A stretch of 20,023 nucleotides of DNA from Caldisericaceae bacterium (GTDB taxonomy: Bacteria; Caldisericota; Caldisericia; Caldisericales; Caldisericaceae): NCBI GenBank assembly GCA_026987225.1, contig JALSNB010000335.1, forward strand, positions 1-20,023, read 5' to 3'. The position numbers and the translations under genes were made by a program. This document shows, one piece after another, positions 7,140 through 14,651 of the stretch. The notes beneath the pieces were generated by a model. The model did no database searches. It was not told the DNA's origin and was given only the letters and a program-made list of their open reading frames with translations. The first letter of the stretch is position 1. Each line of letters opens with the position of its first letter.

Positions 7140-9437
7140 TTAGTCTTTTTCGCCAAAATGCGAAGAAAGTATTAATAAGTCTTTGTTGTCAATCACTTTA
7201 TCCGAATTAAAATCACAGTTCGGGTTAAAATTGCTATCTCCTTGTTTGGAGCCGTACGATTCGGCAAAAATTATGAGATCTTCTCCGTCTATAACTCCGT
7301 CTTTGTTAAGATCATAAGGCTCGTATTTATGCAGTTTTACGTTAATATGCAAAGGAACGGCTACCTTTATTCCGTTCTTATCCACTCCGAAAATCTGAAC
7401 AGTATAATCACCCGGATCCATATCCGGTGAAGTTTTTACGTTGCATTTCACAATGCCGGTTTTACTGAGAGAATTTTTGTCAAAAGTTACCTCAACACCG
7501 TCAAGATCCGTTTCGAAACCAAGTTTAACGGTATTCTCGGAATTGATTGTCAACTGCAAATCGAAGGAAGATTTCTTACCGGTCTCAACGGTAACCCTAT
7601 TTTCCGGAAGAGACAATGAAAATTTGGCAAATTCCACGGGATTAACGCGCAAAGAAGGATCTCCGTAAAGGTTAAAATCGTATAAATTTACAAAATCAGC
7701 CATTGAAGAGTGAGGCATTTCAAACAACGACAGATCAAGCGAATCACCGAGAGCAAAATTATCAAGTGCATAATGCCTGATAAATCCTTCAAGTACCGGG
7801 TCTATTGTTCCTCCGCCGTAACTTATACGAGACGCCCCTATGAAGGCAGCCCCGCCTTTAATTAAGCTTTCGAAACCCATATTATGTTTTTCCGGCCAGG
7901 CTGTTTCACAACTTGCACTATACGTAACGGAATGAGGAAAAGCAATCGAATCGATATCCGAAATACTGAGCAGAGTTTTCCAACGTATTTCACCGCTATC
8001 CACCTTGTCGTTATGGTTAGTATCAACCCAGAATTTCCTTGCTATGGACGTAGGGCTACCGTGTGCGTTCCACAGAATCAAACCGTACTTGCCAGAAGCG
8101 ATTTGTTTCTTAAAATTCGACTCGGTAAGAGGAGCGTCGCTTTTAAAATAAGACGGATCCGTACCTTCTTTTTCGTACATACTGAAAGTGGTAAAATGAG
8201 CCGGTTTAAGGTAATTATCATCGGCAAAACTTAATGCAAGGCCTCCATCCTGTCTCAACGTTCCTTCTTCGGCGTAATACAGCATGGCGCCGGCAAGTAA
8301 TGCGGACTTTCTGAAACTTTCTTCGGATAACTCGTAGTCCATATCGTTCGAAAGAACACTCCGAACCGTAGAAGAATCGGAAAAGGGTATTCTTCCTACA
8401 AATACGTCCGGATATAAGTCCTTCATCTGCTTCGTATCGCTACTGTATTCACCGGGTAAGGCGTCTCCGTCGGCGTTTACCGGAGAATCGAGCTCGGCAT
8501 AAAAGAAATCCGTAGGTGTTCTTCCCACAGGTCTCTTTAATCCGTTTTCGTCTCTTTTTTCACCGGGCTTCGGATACATATACATCATCGGAAGATGTCT
8601 CAGGTCGCCGATTAGCAACACATATTTCACGCCCCATTGCTCGTAATGTTTTTTAATGAAGCCTCTTATTGCTTTAGGAGTTATGAGTCCGCTAACATTA
8701 AACTCTTTAGCAATTTCGTCGGTAGTAACGATTTTTACTTTATACCCTTCCTTTTCTTTAAAGGTAACGAAGTTCTTTAAAGCATCCGTCAAATCCGACG
8801 TGGTAATTATAAGGTAATCAAAATGTTCTTCCGGTTCGGGATCGGAGGGTACGTTATATAAGGAGGAAACTTCGGAATAATTGACAAACATTTTTTGAGC
8901 AATCGAATCGAAAGCTCTATCTGCAAGTTCCGTTCTCGTGGGAGTGCTCACTTTTTTGTAAGAAATATCAAAATCGATATTATCACATAATGTAAGTCCT
9001 TCGGAATCCGAATATAGCGGAAGATAATAGAGTTTAACAAAATTCCATTTTCTCATTTTTCCGCTCTCCCAATACAGATAAGGAACATTCGTAGGATTCA
9101 AATTAGAATGTTTGCCTAATAACGGGAAGGCTTTATTTACCGTAAAATCGTTACCCAACCGCTTTACATTAACCGAACTGACATTAACCCGATTTACGGA
9201 ACACCCCGGCGGAACGGCGAAGAAAACAACTTTTACGGGTAATTTACCGAATACGGACGGAAATTCTCTAAACTCGATTTTATTGAATCTTATTTTGCCT
9301 GAATTACTTATACTTATCGAACCTTCCGCCACGTTCAACGTTCCGTATATAGAACTATTTGCCGCCCTTGCAACACCCGAAAGGGGCGTTGCAAGTAGCA
9401 TAATCAAAACAATAATTACAAGTGATTTTTTTTCCAT
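7140..9437 (-). CDS. Secreted C25 (gingipain-type) cysteine protease with C-terminal dockerin
   Basis: 765 residues. The signal peptide covers 1-25 (ends GVARA). Residues about 27-200 look like a prodomain. The peptidase domain begins near FDYLIITTSDLTDAL (206), with YVLLIGDLRHLP and VFVGRIPFS motifs. The C25 dyad is visible as His459 in WNAHG and Cys510 in SASC, followed by GGAAFIGASR; the domain ends at YGDPSLR (591-597), typical of the family. Soon after His459, residues 472-483 form an EF-hand-like loop (DTNHNDKVDSGE). An Ig-like domain (about 605-702) leads to a dockerin at 706-763 with two calcium loops, DLNKDGVIDGED and DFNSDKVIDNKD, each followed by a helix. No type IX secretion signal is seen at the C-terminus; the dockerin takes that place. 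The gene starts 14 bases after the S8 stop with a modest GGTGAG site, so translation is probably coupled. It should degrade proteins outside the cell; specificity (Arg, Lys or other) cannot be read. Confidence 0.93.
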   Translation of the reverse strand: MEKKSLVIIVLIMLLATPLSGVARAANSSIYGTLNVAEGSISISNSGKIRFNKIEFREFPSVFGKLPVKVVFFAVPPGCSVNRVNVSSVNVKRLGNDFTVNKAFPLLGKHSNLNPTNVPYLYWESGKMRKWNFVKLYYLPLYSDSEGLTLCDNIDFDISYKKVSTPTRTELADRAFDSIAQKMFVNYSEVSSLYNVPSDPEPEEHFDYLIITTSDLTDALKNFVTFKEKEGYKVKIVTTDEIAKEFNVSGLITPKAIRGFIKKHYEQWGVKYVLLIGDLRHLPMMYMYPKPGEKRDENGLKRPVGRTPTDFFYAELDSPVNADGDALPGEYSSDTKQMKDLYPDVFVGRIPFSDSSTVRSVLSNDMDYELSEESFRKSALLAGAMLYYAEEGTLRQDGGLALSFADDNYLKPAHFTTFSMYEKEGTDPSYFKSDAPLTESNFKKQIASGKYGLILWNAHGSPTSIARKFWVDTNHNDKVDSGEIRWKTLLSISDIDSIAFPHSVTYSASCETAWPEKHNMGFESLIKGGAAFIGASRISYGGGTIDPVLEGFIRHYALDNFALGDSLDLSLFEMPHSSMADFVNLYDFNLYGDPSLRVNPVEFAKFSLSLPENRVTVETGKKSSFDLQLTINSENTVKLGFETDLDGVEVTFDKNSLSKTGIVKCNVKTSPDMDPGDYTVQIFGVDKNGIKVAVPLHINVKLHKYEPYDLNKDGVIDGEDLIIFAESYGSKQGDSNFNPNCDFNSDKVIDNKDLLILSSHFGEKD

Positions 9438-9451
9438 TATCTCACCGCTTG

Positions 9452-12400
9452 TTACGGATAAGTTTCTCCGTAATGCTGAGCAAATATCAACAGGTCTTTT
9501 CCGTCAATCACTTCATCTCCGTTGAAATCGGCAAGCGGAATATAATTAGGATCTCCTACCTGTGAACCAAATGCCTTATTGAATATTTGCAAGTCTTTAT
9601 CATCAACTTTTTTATCCCTGTTCAAATCCCACGGGTTTTTGGCCTTTTCCACGGTAATACCGATCGGAGTGAATATACACGGCGTATCGTTGCCTTTGCT
9701 ATCCTTAACTACGCTGCCTTTAAACCCTATATTTGTTTTGCCGTACATTCTGCCGGACAACACAAGCTCCGCGATTTCACCGCTTTTATCTACGTATTTA
9801 TTATTCTTAGTGGAGAACTCTATCTCAACTTCGCCTGCCATATTGTCAACTTTATAATTAAAGTCCGCATCGTTTCCAAGGCCTTTTATAATATCACCCG
9901 GCTTTATGTCGGAAACACTTATGATATTGGGGTTGAATGTCAAAATAGCTTTGAAAGTGCTAATAGGCTTATCGGTAGTGAGCATAAGTTTGGCATCAAG
10001 ATTGCTTGCCTGTTCAAACGAAGTTTGCGTGGCTGTCAATCCTGCCGAAACTTTGGGAGCGTTTACGACTTTGAATGTTCCTTCCACGGTTGCGGCATCT
10101 TCAATCTGCGGATTATTTTCATTATTATTCGATTCAACCGCAGCAACCACCCATTTGTAAGTGCCGTCCTTCAGGAAGTAATTACCGTAGATATCCTTTC
10201 CGTTCCACACAAACGAATAATCGCCTACAAGCAGTAGTGATTTCTGATAAATGATTCCCAATTCGTTACCGTTCATATCTTCGATTCTTATCTGCATCTC
10301 ATCTATAATGTTGGAATTTGTCGGTCTGTCTTTGGGTTCGGTGGGAGGAATAATGGAGCCGGAACCAAGGGTAAAATTAAATGTAATCGAGTTGTGGTCT
10401 TTGCTTAAAGGTTCCAATATATCGGAAGAAGCTTTTACATTGGAAAGTTTTTTAGGTATGTTTACATCGCCCATCCACAAGATGAACGGAACATGTAATT
10501 TTGTATTTCCGGACTCGAAATAAATCACTCCCTCGTGCTTTCCGGGCGTAATTTTACTCTTGTCGAATTTGAATTTTAACGTAACTTCTTTTTTGCCTTG
10601 TTTGGGCACAAGAACGGTAGTTTTGGCAGGAAGCGTAATGCCGGTATCATCACCGAGCGTAAACTCCGAGCTTACCTTGAAATTCAAAGGTTTATCACTT
10701 AAATTGGTAATTGTAAACGTTATCGGTTTTGCTTTATCAATCTTCATTAAAATATCATAAGGATCAACAATTGCAGGGGTGGTAATGGCAGCAGGAATAT
10801 CGATTCTTCCGCTTCCCTGAAGAGTCCATGTGATTACTTCGTCGTTCTGATAATTTTTAAGAATCGTCGCGGTGTTCATAAGCGCCGATTTAACCTGAGC
10901 GGAAGTCCAATTAGGATGTGCCTGTTTTATGAGTGCAATGGAACCCGTTACATGAGGTGTTGCCATGGACGTTCCGTCCCATCTTGCATATTTGTCCCCG
11001 GGGATCGTGGAATTTACGGCAACGCCCGGTGCGGATACCTCCGGTTTAAAGAAGAAATCAGAGGTAGGTCCCATGGATGAGAAAGGCGCAATAGTACCAA
11101 GTCCGAAGACTTTGGAGAATTTTATTTTAAGTCCCTGAGGAATAAGCCCTCTCAGCAAGGCACCCTTATCCTGAGTAACAAATATGGCAGGTATGTATTT
11201 CCTGTTCGCGTCTTCCGGAGTTACCTGGAAAGTAGGAGAAACAATTCCCGGAAGATTATTATAGATTATTATACCTGCCGCACCCGCAGCTTCTGCGTTT
11301 AAATCCTTATCCCTAAAATACAGTGCATTGGCACCGATCGGCCCTCTGCTTACAAGAGCGATCTTTCCTTTTACGTCAACGTTTGCAAAATCGGATTTTC
11401 TACCGTACCCGCAATTTACAACCTCAAATTCTTTATCTTCAGGGAAATCTGGAGACAGATCCGCATAGTTTCCGAGAATTAAAGTTTCATTTTGAGGTAC
11501 ATCCTGAGGACTTACTATATTTATGGCAGGATGAAGGCCGTCATCGGAGGCAGCAACGGCAATTACCTTCGGGGCACCTGAAGGAGCGCCCAACGGATAA
11601 GGTGTAGAATCGCACCTTGCACCTTGGTTTCCGGCGGCAACCGCTGCAAGCACGCCGGCATCTGCCGCATTGTCAAATGCTTTGTTTTCGGGATCGTTAG
11701 GATCGGCAGTTCCTAATTGTCCGCTGCCGAAAGAAAGGTTAACGGCATTGCATCCGTCTTTAACCGCCCTGTCAATCGCCGCAATGATAGCGGAATCGGA
11801 TGCACTCGAATTACCACCGGAAACAATTTTATACGCCATAAGTTTCGCTTCCGGAGCAACACCCTTTACCTTGCCGTTTGCTGCGGCAATACCGGCAACA
11901 TGTGTGCCGTGTCCTTCCTGATCCATAGGATCAGGGTCGTTATCACCGAAATCATACCCACCGACAACCTTATACTTAGGGCCGAATCCGCCGCCCAAAT
12001 CAGGGTGTGTGTAGTCAATACCGGTATCGATAATACCTATAAGCATACCCTTTCCGTCAATGGGGTTGCCTTTTGCGTCTTTCATCTTCCAAACTTCGGG
12101 TGCACCGATAATTTTATCGCTCAAATTTCCCCTGATAGTATAGGTATGTGTCGGATAAATTTTTTCAACACCTTTGATTTGCGCGATTTTTTGAATCTCA
12201 GTACCTTTAACGGTTAAGGAAAACCCGTTATACGTATAATGATAACGGTATCCGAGTTTGGCATCGGGACACATTTTTTTAATCTCTTTAACAATATTCA
12301 ATTCGTTGTACGTGAGCTTCTTTACGTAAGAGCGAACCTCCGGATCGTATTTTAATATGGCAGATCTCGGATTCTCCCCCGTGCTCATAACAAAAGGAAT

Positions 12401-12598
12401 AACCGGCTTACCTTTCAACTTAACAATAATCTCTTGTGGCGCTTCGGAAGTAAGTTGTTTCCGCATAAATTCCGAAGAAATCTTACTCATAACCGTTGTT
12501 TTGCCAAGAGAAACTCCTGCGTTTACGGTGATTATCATGGCAGTCATGGATAAAACTACCAAAAGTATCACCGCAAACTTCAAACTTTTTCTAAACAT
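9452..12598 (-). CDS. Secreted subtilisin-type S8 protease with PA, FlgD-like, cohesin-like and dockerin domains
   Basis: 1048 residues; GGAGG lies 7 bases before the ATG. A signal peptide (about 1-28) precedes an I9-type inhibitory propeptide (about 55-155). The catalytic triad is Asp191 (IIDTGIDYTHPD), His230 (EGHGTHVAGIAA) and Ser544 (DGTSMATPHVTG), with oxyanion Asn324 (AAGNQG). A PA domain is inserted between His and Ser (about 365-495, including KGKIALVSRGP and AAGAAGIIIYNNLPG), as in Vpr/lactocepin-type enzymes. Beta-sandwich domains follow at about 610-720, then a FlgD-like Ig domain (about 765-845; YSFVWNGKDIYGN). Residues about 848-985 resemble a divergent cohesin (FKAILTFNPNIISVSDIKPG). 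A dockerin lies at 990-1045 with loops DLNRDKKVDDKD and DFNGDEVIDGKD. It is the first gene of the operon. Carrying both a cohesin-like and a dockerin module, it could bridge two partners or chain to itself; this is inference. The protease call is near certain, the cohesin call moderate. Confidence 0.93.
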   Translation of the reverse strand: MFRKSLKFAVILLVVLSMTAMIITVNAGVSLGKTTVMSKISSEFMRKQLTSEAPQEIIVKLKGKPVIPFVMSTGENPRSAILKYDPEVRSYVKKLTYNELNIVKEIKKMCPDAKLGYRYHYTYNGFSLTVKGTEIQKIAQIKGVEKIYPTHTYTIRGNLSDKIIGAPEVWKMKDAKGNPIDGKGMLIGIIDTGIDYTHPDLGGGFGPKYKVVGGYDFGDNDPDPMDQEGHGTHVAGIAAANGKVKGVAPEAKLMAYKIVSGGNSSASDSAIIAAIDRAVKDGCNAVNLSFGSGQLGTADPNDPENKAFDNAADAGVLAAVAAGNQGARCDSTPYPLGAPSGAPKVIAVAASDDGLHPAINIVSPQDVPQNETLILGNYADLSPDFPEDKEFEVVNCGYGRKSDFANVDVKGKIALVSRGPIGANALYFRDKDLNAEAAGAAGIIIYNNLPGIVSPTFQVTPEDANRKYIPAIFVTQDKGALLRGLIPQGLKIKFSKVFGLGTIAPFSSMGPTSDFFFKPEVSAPGVAVNSTIPGDKYARWDGTSMATPHVTGSIALIKQAHPNWTSAQVKSALMNTATILKNYQNDEVITWTLQGSGRIDIPAAITTPAIVDPYDILMKIDKAKPITFTITNLSDKPLNFKVSSEFTLGDDTGITLPAKTTVLVPKQGKKEVTLKFKFDKSKITPGKHEGVIYFESGNTKLHVPFILWMGDVNIPKKLSNVKASSDILEPLSKDHNSITFNFTLGSGSIIPPTEPKDRPTNSNIIDEMQIRIEDMNGNELGIIYQKSLLLVGDYSFVWNGKDIYGNYFLKDGTYKWVVAAVESNNNENNPQIEDAATVEGTFKVVNAPKVSAGLTATQTSFEQASNLDAKLMLTTDKPISTFKAILTFNPNIISVSDIKPGDIIKGLGNDADFNYKVDNMAGEVEIEFSTKNNKYVDKSGEIAELVLSGRMYGKTNIGFKGSVVKDSKGNDTPCIFTPIGITVEKAKNPWDLNRDKKVDDKDLQIFNKAFGSQVGDPNYIPLADFNGDEVIDGKDLLIFAQHYGETYP

Positions 12599-12629
12599 AT
12601 TGTTTCCTCCTTTCCCAATTTTGTTATAA

Positions 12630-12635
12630 ATTATA
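12630..12635 (-). promoter_or_regulatory. Candidate -10 box of the protease/NHL operon
   Basis: TATAAT on the minus strand, about 31 bases before the S8 start codon and in the only gap (67 bases) upstream of it. No convincing -35 box lies 16-18 bases upstream, where the sequence is T-rich. No terminator hairpin follows the preceding gene here, so readthrough from operon A is also possible. Confidence 0.4.
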
Positions 12636-12665
12636 CATCAAATTCTTTCGCACAAAAAATAATTC

Positions 12666-14651
12666 TTAATGCCCGCTAACGATGATTTTTTCACGATTTT
12701 CGTTTCCTGCAAGATCGGTTGCAACAATTTCAAATTTGCCGGAGCCTGATTCGGAGAAAATATAGAATTTCCTATTCAACCCGCACACCGTATAATTACC
12801 GTTTATGTAGACAGAAGAAAGCAATTCGTCTGATTCAAACACGATACGAAATTTTTTACCCGCACGCACCACTTCGAAAAATTTGATTTCCGGTGGTTTG
12901 GTATCGACACTTAATGAAAACGATTTTGTCTCGCTCTTTATTCCGAGCGTGTTTTCAGCAAAATACCTTACGTCATGTCGCCCATCTCCTTTGATCTCAA
13001 ATTTACCGCTATAAAGTTTAAATTTCGAATGATCCACGGAATAGTAAATATTCGTACTTATATACCCGTACGTAGAATCATACGTTAATGTTATCGTCGG
13101 ATTGAAATTATACAGATTCGGAATACGAGAAATATGCGGGGGAAGTTTGGCGTTCACATTTAAGAGAGGCTTGTAGCGTATATACAAGGGATGCGATTTT
13201 ACCGTGGGTATATTGAAATTATATATGATGCCGCATTGATAGCTACCTTCGTAAGGAGGCAACAAAATTCCCGCAGTTTTTGAAATCTTTATCACAACCG
13301 TTTCGTTCGGACCGATGTCGAAAGGTAATGGCAGAACATACGTGCGCTTATTCCATTTGGTTATTACGGTTTTATACCATAAATCGTATCCGTTCACGGA
13401 AAAATTATTCGCAGGGGGCAAATCCGGAAGTTCCGAACCATACGGCAAAACAAGCCCTATCGGATCTCCTTTTTTCATATAAAAACCGCTTTTCGTATGA
13501 AATACGAAAACAAAATCCGGATTTCCGTGAGTAATTGCCGGAAACGCATAAACGGACGGAGTGTCTATGAGATTTCCTACTGATACGTAATTGGAATAAT
13601 AAATATAATCGTACGGATCGGCTTTTACTCCTACGGAAAAACTTTTTTCTCTCATAGGATTCATTATCGTGGCACTTTCTTTCAGAGTAATGCAAAATCG
13701 TCCGAAACTTTTTACGGATACGGGCATTTTTACGGTAAGAATATGCCAGTACCCGTTACACTTAAGAGTAGGATTGACATTCAAATTCACACCGTCAACA
13801 GTTATGTCCGTATTGAGAATTTTTTTGTGGCACGGACACGGGAACACTACGTTAACCGGAAAATATAACGATACGGCCGACCCGGAAGGAATAAATTTTT
13901 TCCCGTTTCTAATGTCTACCGTATAAGAAGAAATATGGCGAAATCCGTGATTTGTCAAAGAAAGCCTGACTTTCAAAAAATCTTCTTTGCTATTTGTTAT
14001 ATAAACATTAGAACTTACTTCCGCATTATCACAAACGGCAACCACCTGACATTGCCCCTTTCCGAAAAATTTGAACACGCCGTTACCTTTGTAAATTCCG
14101 GAAGCAGAGTCAGATATTCTGTTGACATACATTTTTACATCGCTTAAATCGTTTATCGCATTGCCGTTTTTATCAAACAGTTTTACATCGAATGCATACT
14201 CTTCTCCGGGATAAACCGTTACATTTCTCGGATTCAGAATTAAAGAATACGGTACGCCAGGAAGCACGTTTATCTTGCATTCCTTAAAAACACCCGGGTT
14301 TCTCAAGTCGAAAACTTTCACTACGGATAATCCGCTTCTTAAAAATTTTACTCTGAACGTATGCACACCGTGGTCTGCTTCCGACATTTTGTAAAAACTG
14401 CGTAAACCTTCCACTTCACCGTATGCAAAACCGAGAGCCGCCTTCGAGTTGTCTATCACATTACCTTCGGAATCGGTTACGGACACGGTAAAGTTATAAA
14501 CGTTTCCCGCAACAACTTTGTTCGGACATTCGATACGAATACCGTAAGTCCTCGCAACAACCGTATTTAAAGGACGAAAATCAAATAAAGTTGCAAATAA
14601 AACGAGCACTACGAGTAAAACGGTTCTACTTATTCTATTCTTTTTTCTCAT
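12666..14651 (-). CDS. Secreted Ig-like/adhesin-like protein, stalk-less paralog of its upstream neighbours
   Basis: 661 residues. It overlaps the upstream gene by 17 bases and has no clear ribosome binding site, so its translation is probably coupled. A hydrophobic N-terminal segment (8-23) acts as signal peptide or anchor. Two invasin/filamin-like Ig domains are likely at about 37-130 and 133-220. Two divergent copies of the repeated module of the neighbours follow (about 224-358, with FPCPCHKK and ATIMNPMREKSFSVGV; about 366-495, with AGILLPPYEGSYQCGI). A chitobiase/OmpL47-like segment (497-582, IYYSVDHSKFKLYSG) and a final Ig-like domain (585-660, ending in VATDLAGNENREK) close the protein. 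It lacks the stalk domains that end the two upstream paralogs and has more cysteines than they do. The specific function is unknown; a structural or adhesive surface role is inferred. Confidence 0.85.
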   Translation of the reverse strand: MRKKNRISRTVLLVVLVLFATLFDFRPLNTVVARTYGIRIECPNKVVAGNVYNFTVSVTDSEGNVIDNSKAALGFAYGEVEGLRSFYKMSEADHGVHTFRVKFLRSGLSVVKVFDLRNPGVFKECKINVLPGVPYSLILNPRNVTVYPGEEYAFDVKLFDKNGNAINDLSDVKMYVNRISDSASGIYKGNGVFKFFGKGQCQVVAVCDNAEVSSNVYITNSKEDFLKVRLSLTNHGFRHISSYTVDIRNGKKFIPSGSAVSLYFPVNVVFPCPCHKKILNTDITVDGVNLNVNPTLKCNGYWHILTVKMPVSVKSFGRFCITLKESATIMNPMREKSFSVGVKADPYDYIYYSNYVSVGNLIDTPSVYAFPAITHGNPDFVFVFHTKSGFYMKKGDPIGLVLPYGSELPDLPPANNFSVNGYDLWYKTVITKWNKRTYVLPLPFDIGPNETVVIKISKTAGILLPPYEGSYQCGIIYNFNIPTVKSHPLYIRYKPLLNVNAKLPPHISRIPNLYNFNPTITLTYDSTYGYISTNIYYSVDHSKFKLYSGKFEIKGDGRHDVRYFAENTLGIKSETKSFSLSVDTKPPEIKFFEVVRAGKKFRIVFESDELLSSVYINGNYTVCGLNRKFYIFSESGSGKFEIVATDLAGNENREKIIVSGH

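Noticed and set aside
9587..10237. Plus-strand open frame of 216 codons
   Set aside because: It lies wholly inside the S8 protease gene on the other strand, has no recognisable domain, and the minus-strand frame carries clear cohesin-like and dockerin motifs here.
3824..12598. A classical cellulosome locus
   Set aside because: Cohesins and dockerins are present, but there is no glycoside hydrolase, cellulose-binding module or multi-cohesin scaffoldin; the enzymes are proteases.
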